A program made the position numbers and the translations under genes. The notes under the pieces are model-generated. The model saw nothing but the letters and a program-made list of their open reading frames with translations, had not been told where the DNA came from and ran no database searches. Shown here piece by piece: positions 47,143 to 57,424 of a stretch of DNA of 64,000 nucleotides (positions are counted from its first letter, which is position 1; each line of letters starts with the position of its first letter). The DNA is from Candidatus Fredericiella danica (lineage in GTDB: Bacteria; Chloroflexota; Anaerolineae; Caldilineales; Caldilineaceae): positions 3,677 through 67,676 of the forward strand of contig JADJPH010000017.1 in the NCBI GenBank assembly GCA_016713335.1, in the 5' to 3' direction.

Positions 47143-48555
47143 CTATATCCAATCCGAATGAAACGCACCGTCTACATCCACGCGCTCATGCGTATGCGCA
47201 CCAAATGCATCACGTTGCGCCTGACTCAGGTTGGCAGGCAGGCGGGCGCTCCGATAGCTGTCGTAGTAGGCAAGGCTGGCGCTGAAAGCCGGCGTCGGAA
47301 TCCCCAACCCAATGGCTGTGCGGAGTGCGAAGCGCCACGCAGGCAACCGCTCTGCAATGGCCCGCGTGAAATCTGGGTCCAACATCAAATTGGGCAGCGC
47401 CGGATTGCGCTCAAATGCCGCGGTGATGTGATTCAAGAATCGCGCCCGAATGATGCAGCCGGCGCGCCAGATGCTGGCGATCTCACCCAGGTTCAGATCA
47501 TAGCCATATTCTTCGCTGGCAAGACGCAGCATGGCCATTCCTTGTGCATAGGCGCTGATCTTGCTGGCGTACAACGCCTGGCGCACCGAGTCGATCAGCA
47601 ACTGCCGGCTGCCGTCATATTGCGTGTTCGGACCGGGCAATACCGCCGACGCGGCGACCCGCTCCGCCTTCATGCTCGACAATGTGCGCTCCTCCACGGC
47701 GGCGTTAATCGTGGGTACAGGCGCCCCAATATTGAAGGCGTCCTGGCTCGTCCATTTCCCGGTGCCTTTCTGCGCCGCGGCATCGAGGACCAGGTCCACC
47801 AACGGCTGGCCTGTCAAATCATCGAGTTTGCGGAAGATTTGCGAGGTCAACTCGATCAAAAAACTGTCCAGTTCCCCACGATTCCAATCGGCAAAGATCT
47901 CGGCCAATTCTGCAGCCGATAGCCCCAGCCCCTCCTTGAGAATGGCATAGGCTTCTGCGATCAATTGCATATCGCCATACTCAATCCCATTGTGAACCAT
48001 CTTGACATAGTGGCCTGCACTGCGCGGCCCCAGATAGGCGACGCACGGCTTGCCATCTTCAGGCGCCTTGGCCGCAATCTTTTGAAACAGATCGGCCATC
48101 ATCTCCCACCCCGTGTACACACCACCTGGCATGATGCTGGGACCCCAGAGCGCGCCTTCTTCGCCACCGCTGACCCCCACGCCCATAAAGAGGAGACCGG
48201 CATTTGCCAGCTGCTCGGCCCGACGATTCGTGTCCTCAAAAAAGCTATTGCCACCGTCCATGACCAGGTCGCCCGGTTGCAACAGCGGCAAAAGCCCGTC
48301 GATCACGGCGTCAACCGCGGGGCCGGCTTTCACCATGATCAGAATGCGCCGGGGCGTTTCCAGACTGTCCACGAATTCTTCCAGTGTGCGGGCGGCAACC
48401 AGGTTCTTACCCGGATGAGCCGCCACAAACTCGTCCATTACGGAGGTCGTCCGATTAAAGACCGCAACGGTAAAGCCGTTACGCTCCATATTGAGCACGA
48501 GATTCTGCCCCATCACTGCCAGGCCAATCAGGCCTACCTGCGCTGTCGCTTCCAT
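47143..48555 (-). CDS. gnd: 6-phosphogluconate dehydrogenase (decarboxylating)
   Basis: This enzyme converts 6-phosphogluconate to ribulose-5-phosphate with NADP and releases CO2. Visible are GLIGLAVMGQNLVLNMERNG, DGGNSFFEDTNRRAEQL, GVGVSGGEEGALWGPSIMPG, catalytic KMVHNGIEYGDMQLIAEAY (Lys, His, Asn) and the C-terminal WRAGCIIRARFLN. At 470 residues it is the long form. The frame is intact along its length. A GGAG-like site (aggagaaaatt) precedes the ATG at 48555. Confidence 0.95.
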   Translation of the reverse strand: MEATAQVGLIGLAVMGQNLVLNMERNGFTVAVFNRTTSVMDEFVAAHPGKNLVAARTLEEFVDSLETPRRILIMVKAGPAVDAVIDGLLPLLQPGDLVMDGGNSFFEDTNRRAEQLANAGLLFMGVGVSGGEEGALWGPSIMPGGVYTGWEMMADLFQKIAAKAPEDGKPCVAYLGPRSAGHYVKMVHNGIEYGDMQLIAEAYAILKEGLGLSAAELAEIFADWNRGELDSFLIELTSQIFRKLDDLTGQPLVDLVLDAAAQKGTGKWTSQDAFNIGAPVPTINAAVEERTLSSMKAERVAASAVLPGPNTQYDGSRQLLIDSVRQALYASKISAYAQGMAMLRLASEEYGYDLNLGEIASIWRAGCIIRARFLNHITAAFERNPALPNLMLDPDFTRAIAERLPAWRFALRTAIGLGIPTPAFSASLAYYDSYRSARLPANLSQAQRDAFGAHTHERVDVDGAFHSDWI

Positions 48556-48672
48556 ATCAATTTTCTCCTATGCATCCGCTATCAGGGCGCTCATTCGCAC
48601 ATCTCACTTGCGCCGCTTTTGATATCTCGTTACCACGCACAACCGTTCATTCGGAACACGGCGCCTTCCGCC

Positions 48673-49844
48673 CTACTTCCGCGCATTCTGCACCTCAATT
48701 GGCCGCAAATTAAAACGCGGCCGCGCCGGGGCAGCCGGCGCCACAACCTTTCGTGCAAACAGGCGCCCATCGCGCACCCGGCTCATCAGTTGCGGCAGCC
48801 CCCAACTGGCGCCACCTTCCTCCAACTGGATGGCGCGCCGCGCTTCTGACATCGCTACGTCGACCGGGCCAAAGGTGGCGAGGCACTCATAGAGGGTATG
48901 GACAAACGCGAGCGTAGGTCGATCAAGCAATTTGGTGGGTTGAAACAGCGCCATTGGGGCGCCGCGCCGCACCATTTGGTCAACGACCTGAGCGCCTGGA
49001 TCGACGCCGGCGGTGCGCGCGGCATTGCGCGAACTCACCACCGCCAGTCGCATCGAGTAGTGATCGCCCAGTAAGGCGCCAAGGTGCTGCCCGCTGACCG
49101 GCCGGCCACGCCCCATTTCGTCTTCAAAGATCAACACCCCATTCTGGGTCTGCGTGTCATGGACGCTGAAGCCAATGAAATGGAGCACATGGTATTCCTG
49201 CTGGCGCAGACGTCGCTGTAAATCGAGCAGGGTGGGCCGCGCCAGTCGTTCAAAAGCACACGCCGATCCGCCGCCAGATGATCGACTGTGTCCACAAGAT
49301 TCCGCCATTCACGACCAACGGGCAGCGGTGGGTAGCCCTCCGGTCCGGCCATCACGACCAGAACGCGCAGCGGCGGTTCCAGGTCGACCGGCAGCGGCTG
49401 GTGTGACCGTTCCTGAAAGCGTGTCAGGGGTGTGTGCGCCGACAAGGCCAGAAATTCATCGCGTGTGACATCGTAAAGGTACTCCCAGGGCAGCATGTGC
49501 AAACTGGGTGAATCCCCCAATCGCAACCGCACATGGAGTGTGGCGCGCTCCGCATAGGCGCGGCGCCAACTCTCTTGCCAACACTCGCGCAACGGGCCAT
49601 GCAGAATCGCTTCGAAGAGCCGGCCACCAAGGTCGCGCGCCAGCCGGAACTGGTCGTTGCGACGCGGCTCATCTTCGCCGGCGTCGACCAGCAACTGCTG
49701 AATCATGGCATGCTGTTCACGCGGCTTGAAGGGCAGCGTGAATGCGGCCCACGCATCGCCCGCAGGAGATTGCGTCACCGTGGCGCGGTAGCCATCTTCG
49801 GTATGGTCGAGGAAGAGATCAAATCCCCAGTTGGCGACAGTCAT
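48673..49844 (-). CDS. CHAT-domain protein with altered catalytic motifs, frameshifted
   Basis: The protein (start 49844, MTVANWGFD; about 390 residues) ends in a CHAT (caspase-like) domain. An N-terminal region is of an unknown alpha/beta type with LPWEYLYD, typical of CHAT-associated regions. Then LRVLVVMAGPEGYPPL begins the domain and YHVLHFIGFSVHD stands where HFxGHG is expected; the strand MRLAVVSSRNAAR stands where an N-x-C motif is expected. So neither the GHG His nor the Cys is seen, and activity as a protease is doubtful. The frame changes near 49240-49260 (VLLND then SACAFERLARPTLL). Function is unknown; some CHAT proteins are parts of defence or scaffold systems, but no partner is adjacent. 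Confidence 0.75.
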
Positions 49845-49864
49845 AAGCGTAAAATTGTACCCGC

Positions 49865-50752
49865 CTACCGCTGAATCGTCCATTCACGATTGCCGTATTG
49901 CTCACGGATCAATGCGGCTGCACGCCGTACTTCAGCCGGCGTAAGGGACGTCACCTTGAAGCTCAGCGCCATCTGTGTCTCGAAGCCGCGCTGCATCGCC
50001 TTACAGACCGCCGCATAACTCACATCTAGACTATCCTCCGCAGCGCCCAGCGCTTCGGCGAGCGTACACGCGCGCACCGCCAATTCCGTGCGCAATGCAG
50101 CCGCACGCGCCGCATCCAGGGCCAACACGTCGATCAGCCGCGTGATGTCCCCCATCAGAGGCAAGCTACCGTGCTGCAGCACATACCCGGCGCGCCGGCT
50201 CTGCGCACTGCCCATCAATTTTCGCCCACCCGCCGTGATCTCATAGGCGCTCGGCGCCTCGAAACAGGCGGCCGAAATGTCGCTGCCGACGCGCACTGTG
50301 CCCGGTGCCTTTTCCGCAGCGACTCCGAGATTCTGGAGACCTGCAACCAGCGCATTGCTGATGCTGAGATAGGCATCCATCACGCCGCCGGCGAGCCGGG
50401 GCTCATCCGCTTTGGCCGCAACCGAGTAGGTGAACTCGTCCGTGTGGAGAATGGCCCGTCCCCCGGTAGGCCTACGCACAATCTCGTACCCCCGCTTGCG
50501 CACCGTCTCGGTATCGATGTCGGTGAAGGCCTGATGACGCCCAAGGCTGACGGCAGGCGGCAACCAACGATAGAAGCGCAATACCGGTGGGCCAAGGTCG
50601 GCGGCGCATGCCTCCGCCAGTGCCTGGTCAATGGCCATGTTTGCGGCGCCCGAACGCGGTTCATCGTCAATGACAAGTCGCCATACCGCAGGCTGAACAT
50701 CTGCCAGGTCTTCTGCGTCGACGAACACATTCGGTGGGGTGACTAGATTCAC
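49865..50752 (-). CDS. lipM: Octanoyltransferase LipM-type (biotin/lipoate A/B ligase family)
   Basis: The enzyme moves octanoyl groups from acyl carrier protein to lipoyl domains. Recognised by [40 protein letters not shown], the Cys-containing segment [39 protein letters not shown] and the C-terminal helix bundle. The Cys in ACFEAPS matches the LipM active site rather than LplA. The start is a GTG at 50752 that overlaps the ygfZ stop; GGAAAGGAAGG is upstream. It would prepare the E2 protein at 19-21 kb for lipoylation. Confidence 0.88.
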   Translation of the reverse strand: MNLVTPPNVFVDAEDLADVQPAVWRLVIDDEPRSGAANMAIDQALAEACAADLGPPVLRFYRWLPPAVSLGRHQAFTDIDTETVRKRGYEIVRRPTGGRAILHTDEFTYSVAAKADEPRLAGGVMDAYLSISNALVAGLQNLGVAAEKAPGTVRVGSDISAACFEAPSAYEITAGGRKLMGSAQSRRAGYVLQHGSLPLMGDITRLIDVLALDAARAAALRTELAVRACTLAEALGAAEDSLDVSYAAVCKAMQRGFETQMALSFKVTSLTPAEVRRAAALIREQYGNREWTIQR

Positions 50753-51725
50753 TGCGAACCTTCCTTTCCAACCAACGGCAACGCTGTCACCGTCGCACAG
50801 ACTCCGTCTATAGTAACCAGCCCGCCAGCAACATTGTACGGGCGTTTCAAGATCGCCAACGCCACTGGCGAGGCGAGCGCAGGCTAAATGCGCTGCTGGT
50901 AATCGCGTCCACTTCGCCCATCGCTGAGCACAACCCCACCCTCCGGCAGATCGGCATCGCCAACCAACCCAACCAGGCTGCGTGTCACCTTGTCGTAGGT
51001 GAGTTGCCGGGCGATGATCTCCTGTCCGGTGTAACAACCCCTTGTTTTCCGCACATGCCCAGCCCCAATCCAGCTTCCAGTGGGTTGTATTCGGAGGTCA
51101 ACTCATGCCCGGTCACCGGTCGCCCCAATTCCACACGATGCGCTTGGTAAGCGCCGTCATCTTCAAGAATGGTTGCGCCCGCACCGGCAAGCTGTTCCAG
51201 AAAATCAGACGCACCCTCAACCGGCGCTACCAGTTCGAAGCCGGGTAGGTCGTAGGCGAACTGGGCGACTACCACCAGGTTGTCGTTCTCCACAACCGCA
51301 CCATCCTCCACACCTTCGACATGAACACCAATCTTGGCCAGGACCGCGCCGGCGGTGGGTCCCATGACTCTCAATCGAAATTGTGACGCGCTGCGATCGG
51401 CGATGCCAACCTTGTCCATAAAAAAGATCTGCCCGCGCAAATGACGGAACAGTGCGTTCGTCTCGCCTGGCGCCGGCAGTAGCACCAATGCGTCACTGCC
51501 CGGATAGACCGTAAAAACCTGCACAGTCTTTGCCGTCGGGCTTGTCAGTACGGTGACACAACTTCGCCCAGGCCGCAGCAACAGCATGTTGTTGGTCGTC
51601 ATCCGCTGTAGAAAATCGACGCGGTCTGCGCCGGTCAGCGCCAGCACACCGGCAGTATCCCGCACCTGGACTGCAGCGCCTGCAGTGAGCGCTCGATAAG
51701 CATTTTCATCTGGCTTTAAGATCAT
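50749..51725 (-). CDS. ygfZ: Folate-binding YgfZ/GcvT-like protein, frameshifted
   Basis: YgfZ-like proteins take part in Fe-S cluster repair or delivery. The body starts [16 protein letters not shown], with [17 protein letters not shown] typical of the GcvT family and LEAGL near the end of the first frame. The hallmark [16 protein letters not shown] appears as [16 protein letters not shown] in the adjacent frame (about 51045-50990). A second disturbance near 50890-50910, where ITSSAFSPALASP is split over two frames, leads to the tail [20 protein letters not shown] and a TGA at 50749-50751 overlapping lipM. At least two indels. The KGCYTGQE motif makes the family call firm. Confidence 0.85.
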
Positions 51726-51730
51726 GCGGA

Positions 51731-53028
51731 TCAGTGTTCTCCGGAATTGGTTTTCATAAACTCATCGATCTTATAGAACATTTCTTTACCGGCGTCAGTC
51801 AGATTCTCTCCGATGCCCAGATAATGGCTCACATCTTCATAGTAGTAGGTTTCGACCGGCACGCCGGCCCTGCGCAACGCTGCTTCAAGTTCGCGGGCCT
51901 GCGCGATCGGCAGCACGCGATCCGCGGCCGTATGAATGATCAACGTCGGGGGAAATTCCTGCGCCACATAGACCGGCGAATAGCGCAGAAAGAGCAGCGG
52001 ATACAGATTGGGTAGGCCAAAAGCCGGGACCAGGAGACTGTAATTGGGAGGAAGTTCCAGTTGCCCCGAATACTAGCGTTCCGCCCCCTCAAACGCATTG
52101 GATAGCCCGCCGACGGTCACCCAGCCTGCAAGTTGGCTTCCCGCCGCGCGTACAAGCCTCGCCAGAATCGCACTGCTGTAGCTGCCGCCCATAGCAACCG
52201 GTTTGTTGGCGCCAACTTCAGGTCCGAGTGCCCCCTGCTGCGCCAGACTCAATGCAACCCGGACATCCTGCGCCTGCGCTTCGGCATCCACACCACGCGC
52301 CGGCATCGGCGAGATCCCCACCAGCGCATGCCCCATGGCGGCGAAGGCAACGCTCACCTGCTGCCAATCATCGATCGCGGTCGGCGCCACCAAAAGCGCC
52401 AACGGCAAGGTCACCCCCGGCGTCGCCGTGATGGGCAGATAGAGCCGCAACGAATCCACCGTGACGCCATTGTAGTCAAATGCATAGGCTCGGACCTGCG
52501 CTACCGCATCCTCAGGAAATGTGGCGCTTGCCGTATATGCCGCAGTCTGGCGCAGGTGCACCGCATTGGCCAGCTCAGTAGGCAGCGACTCGACCGCATA
52601 GGACAGCAGCGTCAGGTCTGGGGCATGGCTTGTCACACCTGACTTGACGGCAACCAGGGCTGGCACCCCGAGGCCGCCGGCCAGCGCAGTTTCAGCATAA
52701 CCCGGCGCCACTGCCGCCGGCACATACTCGTCGGGTGGCAAACCTTCGATGCGATATCTCCCATCGGCGCCGGTCAGCACCACATGCGGCCGTGCCGTGC
52801 GCTCCGCAACCACCACCGTCGCCCCGGCAACAGGGCGCCCCTCGGCAACCACACGCCCCTCCATGGCGCCGGGGGCAGATCCGCATTGGGATTATGCAAC
52901 GTGCCAAACCGCTGGCTGAGCAGATAGCCGACCACGTTCGCCTGTGCACTCGGCTGGCACCCAATCACCAGCACCGCCGCAACCAAGATGAAGGTACTCC
53001 GGACTGCGGCCCACACAAGCGCCCTCAT
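51731..53028 (-). CDS. Lipoprotein alpha/beta hydrolase with carboxypeptidase-regulatory-like domain, interrupted
   Basis: Start 53028 ([11 protein letters not shown]) with lipobox VIGC. A regulatory-like beta domain ([20 protein letters not shown] and [14 protein letters not shown]) precedes an alpha/beta hydrolase with nucleophile elbow GGSYSS and the ending [29 protein letters not shown] (probable His). Near 52862-52870 a frame change occurs at a run of five C. At 52073-52075 an in-frame TAG interrupts the same frame between FEGAER and [10 protein letters not shown], and the C-terminal 113 codons follow. A nonsense mutation or base error is the simplest reading. Target substrate is not known. 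Confidence 0.8.
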
Positions 53029-53095
53029 CTCCGGTCTTTTCCTTTCTTCACAACACCGTTCCACCTGCTCACCCATCGCCAAACCCCGCCGCAGC

Positions 53096-53130
53096 GGAAT
53101 ACCAGATACGAGATACGAAATATGAATTAT
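53096..53130. repeat. Heptad tandem repeat (ggaatac, cagatac, gagatac, gaaatat, gaattat)
   Basis: Five seven-base units in register in the gap between the divergent lipoprotein and tricorn genes. It is the third locus with the GAGATAC core. Confidence 0.75.
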
Positions 53131-53243
53131 ACATCAGGCGCGGCTGCCGGTTATTTGCCCCGCGCCCCCCACCCCTGTATACTCACAAGTCTTTATGGAT
53201 AGGGTTGTGCGTTTGACGCATTTGGAGTCTTTACCTCTTCTAC

Positions 53244-56200
53244 ATGACCGCTGGCTATTATCGCTTTCCCACGATCTATCACGACACCATTGTTTTTGTT
53301 TCCGAAGATGACCTGTGGACCGTCTCCCGTCACGGTGGCATTGCACGCCGCCTGACCAGCAATCTGGGTGAAGTCAATCACCCAGCACTGTCGCCTGATG
53401 GCCAATGGCTCGCCTTCGTCGGTCGCGAGGAGGGCATGCCGGAGGTCTATCTGATGCCCGCCGATGGCGGCAGCGCGCGGCGGATGACCTACTTCAATAG
53501 CCGCTGCCAGGTGCTCGGCTGGAGTCGCGATGGCCGTGCCATTCTTTTTGCCAGCAACGCCGGGCAGTTTTATCCCGGCGACTACAGCCTCTTCCAGATC
53601 GCACACGAATCGCGCAACGGTGGCGCTGTCCCGATGCCCGTTGGCCCTGCGCGCTCGATCGCCTTTGGACCAGACGGTGCGGTCGTCATCGGGCGCAACC
53701 CCGGCGATCCCGCTCGTTGGAAGCGCTATCGCGGGGGCACCGCTGGTCATCTCTGGATCGACAGCGATGGCAACGGTCAATTCGAACGCTATCTGGCGGG
53801 CATTCGCGGCAACATTGCGTCGCCGATGTGGTTGGAGACAGGGGAAGGTCCCCGCGTCTTTTTTGTCAGCGATCATGAAGGCGTCGGCAATCTTTACAGT
53901 GCAACGCCGGCCGGCGACGATCTGCGCCGCCATACCGACCATGAGGACTTCTACGCCCGCAACCCGAGCACCGATGGCCGGCGCATCGTCTATCACGCAG
54001 GCGCCGACCTGTATGTCTATGATCCCGAAACACAACGTAGTGACCTGGTGGTAGCGGAGTGTCGCAGCCCGCGTGTTCAACGCAACCGGCGGTTTGTACC
54101 GGCGGCAGCTTATCTGGACCACGCCCGCCTCCACCCCAGCGGCGATGCGCTGGCGGTCACAACCCGCGGCAAGGCCTTTGCGTTCTTCAACCATGAGGGG
54201 CCTGTGCTGCGGTTGGGTGCACCAAACGGCGCACGCCATCGGCTGCCCGATTGGCTGAACGATGGCCAACGGCTTGTCATGGTGGACGATGAGGCGGGTG
54301 AAGAAGAGCTTGTGATCTACAGCGCCGACCTCGAAGAAGAGCCGCGCCGGCTGAGCGGGTTGGACATCGGTCGCCCAATCGCCATCCGCGTTTCTCCGCT
54401 CGGCGAAAAAGTCGCCATCAGCAACCACCGGCAAGAATTGTTAATTGTCGACCTCGAAAGTAGTCAGGTGACCGTCGTCGACCGCAGTGAGTGGCGACCG
54501 ATTGCAGGCTTCGACTGGGCGCCAGATGGCCGGTGGCTCGCTTATGGGTTTGCCGCAAGCCTGACCACCACCGAGATCCGGCTCTACCGGCTGGTCGAGC
54601 CAGAAGAAACGAACCCAGAAAACGTGGCAACTGACGGTGAGGGGGACCCTTCGCCTGCAGTCGCACCGGCGCCAAACCCAATTGCCGTCACCCGCCCGGT
54701 GCTGCACGACGTAGGCCCATCGTTCGACCCGGATGGAAAGTACCTCTACTTTCTGAGCTACCGCGAATTCAATCCAGTCTACGATAACCTCCAATTTGAC
54801 CTTGGCTTTCCGTGGGGGATGCGCCCATACCTCATTACGTTGCAGGCAGACCGGGCAAATCCATTCATCCCACGGCCAGACGGCGGCGATGAAGACGAAG
54901 GTGCTGGCGAAGAACAGGAGAGCGATGAGCCTGAAGAGGATGCAGAAACGGACGACGAAGCCGATCTTGAACCTGCCGACGACGAATTGGATGACGAACT
55001 GCTGGACGAAGAGGAAGACGACGACGGCGAAGATGAACTCGAACATAATGGTGCTGACGACGCTGACAGCGATGCTAATCAGCGCCGGCGCCGGCCTGCC
55101 CAACGTCCCCGCAACCGCGAATCCACCATGCGCACCACCGCAAAGGCCGTGGTAACCGAAACGCCGGAGGGTAGTCAAGAACCAGGTGACGAGCATCGCA
55201 AGGGCAAGTCTCACAAAAGTAGCAACCGGGAACGAGAACTGGTGATTGACCTGGAAGGGATTGAGCGTCGCGTCATCGCTTTTCCTGTGCCCGACAATCG
55301 CTATGGACAGATTGCCGGCGTTCCCGGGCGGGCGCTCTTTACCTCCTTCCCCGCGCGCGGCGCCCTCGACCTGGAAAATGGCTGGGACGATGACGACGAC
55401 ACCGATTATGGTGCGCTCCGCGCCTGGGTCTTCAAAGATTACAAGAGTGAGCCAATCGCCGACCATGTGAGTACGTTCGAGGTTTCGCGCAATCGCAAAA
55501 AGGTCCTCTATTTCAGTGGGCGCCGCGTCCGCGTCATCAGTGCCACCGAGAAGGCGCCCCATGACAGTGGCCCCGGTCGCAAGAGCGGTTGGATTGACCT
55601 CAGCCGGATCAAGGTCTCGGTTTCGCCGCCAAGCGAGTGGGAACAGATGTATCGCGAAGCCTGGCGGCTGCAGCGCGACCACTTCTGGACTGAAGACATG
55701 GCCGACGTCGATTGGAATGCGGTCTATGACCGGTATCTGCCGCTGCTCGATCGTGTCAACTCCCGCAGTGAATTCAGTGATCTGGTGTGGGAGATGCAAG
55801 GCGAGCTTGGGACCAGCCACGCATTGGAATTCGGCGGCGACTACCGCCCTTCCCCGTATTACAGCCAGGGCGTACTCGGCGCAAACCTGGCCTGGGATGC
55901 GGACGCCGGCGGTTACCGCATCCATGACATCGTGGCCGGCGACTCCTGGGAACCCGACGAATGTTCGCCGTTGGCCGCGCCCGGCGTCGACATCCGCGAA
56001 GGTGATGTGCTGCTCGCCATCAATGGCCAGCGGTTGGATGCGGAAACCAGCCCAGCCCAATTACTGGTCAACCAGGCCGGACAAGAGGTGTTGCTGACGC
56101 TACCCGTGCGCCGAGTGAATGGCACACCGGGCGAACCATCCCCAGCGCAAGCCGAACCAACGGCTCAACCCACTTCGCCCGGCGAACGCGAACGGAAAGC

Positions 56201-56928
56201 GCGTGCCGTCGTGGTGCGCCAATTACGACAACGGTCCTGCCCGCTACCGTGCCTGGGTTGATGGCAATCGCCGGCTGGTGCATGCCGCAACCGCGGGCCG
56301 CATCGGTTATCTCCATATCCCGGATATGGGGCCACGTGGCTATGCCGAATTCCATCGCGGCTTTCTCGCCGAACTCGTGCGCGATGGATTGATCGTGGAT
56401 GTTCGCTTTAATGGGGGCGGAAATGTCAGCCAGTTGCTCCTCGAAAAGTTGGCGCGGCGCCGGATCGGCTATGAAGGATCACGCTGGGGTGCGGTTGCGC
56501 CGTTCCCATCAGAAACAATTGGCGGCCCAATTGTGGCCTTGACCAACGAACACGCCGGCAGCGATGGCGACATCTTCTGCCACAGTTTCAAGATGCTCAA
56601 ATTAGGGCCGCTGATCGGCACGCGTACCTGGGGCGGCGTGATCGGAATTGCGCCGCGTGAGGCGCTGGTGGACGGCACCGTCACCACCCAGCCCGAGTTC
56701 AGCATCTGGTTTGAAGATGTCGGCTGGACCGTGGAGAACTATGGCACGGATCCCGATCTTGTCGTCGAAAACCGACCGCAAGATTACGCCGCCGGCCAGG
56801 ATGCACAATTGGCCGCGGCAATTGAGGCCGCCCAACAGCTCCTTGCTGAGCGCCCAGTCCACAAACCAGACCTTACGATGCGACCGAGCCGCGCGCTGCC
56901 AAAACTGCCGCGGCGCGAGCAGGACTAA
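53244..56928 (+). CDS. Tricorn-type S41 protease with acidic insert, frameshifted
   Basis: A large cytoplasmic peptidase of about 1225 residues. N-terminal beta-propellers (YYRFPTIYHDTIVFVSEDDL, WTVSRHGGIARRLTSN, LSPDGQWLAF) cover about residues 1-540. From about 547 to 612 is a Glu/Asp-rich stretch of unusual density, then a basic Arg/Lys part. The core has LGTSHALEFGGDY (catalytic His), a PDZ-like part (GVDIREGDVLLAINGQ), and NEHAGSDGDIFCHSFKM with the nucleophile Ser. The frame changes near 56190-56225 (VVVR then NYDNGPARYRAWVD). Tricorn degrades proteasome-type products to short peptides. The acidic insert is not a usual tricorn feature. Confidence 0.92.
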
Positions 56929-57424
56929 GTCCAGCCATGTTCTGACAAAAACTATGCATTTTCTAGCCATTCGCCAGGCAAAACAAACATAACGGCACGA
57001 TTGGCAACCGCTTTTGCGCAAAATCGTGTTTGCATTAAGAATTGTAAGTGCGTATAATTTTAAAAATCTTACTTTTGCGGAAGGTGCAGACCGAAGGTCG
57101 TTCGTAATCCGTAAAGCTTGGATTGCACTTCATGATGGCGATTGCCCCAGCATCGCCAACGGAACAACTGTAGTCTCGGGAAACAACGCAAAGCAATCGT
57201 TTCCATTGAAGCGTATCCGAGGCAAATTTGAATGTGCGTCTCTCAACCAGAATAACGGAATATCCCTGATTTAATTCGGTGGTGTCTGCATCCACCAAAC
57301 CCATTTACTGCGGCGAAATCCGCACCTGTGTCGGTGAAACCTTCCGCCCATTGGCGGAGGTCCACATATCAACCCAGTGTATTGTGCGTTTCAACACTTT
57401 AGACGCATCAAAAGGAGACCCTGT
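56929..57424 (+). promoter_or_regulatory. Promoter and long leader of the malEFG operon
   Basis: TTGCAT at 57030-57035, a 17-base spacer and TATAAT at 57053-57058 form a strong sigma-70-type promoter. Upstream, TTTTGCGCAAAA (57012-57023) is a 12-base perfect palindrome of the LacI-operator type. A small stem (57343-57358) lies in the leader of about 360 bases before malE. No other gene is visible in the 496 bases; a short minus-strand open frame was not convincing. Confidence 0.7.

Noticed and set aside
52073..52075. TAG read as a recoded amino acid (pyrrolysine-like)
   Set aside because: No supporting genes or context are present, and a single base error is simpler in this error-prone sequence.
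54441..56060. A 539-codon open frame on the minus strand opposite the tricorn gene
   Set aside because: It is the antisense shadow of a clear catalytic gene and has no family motif or ribosome site.
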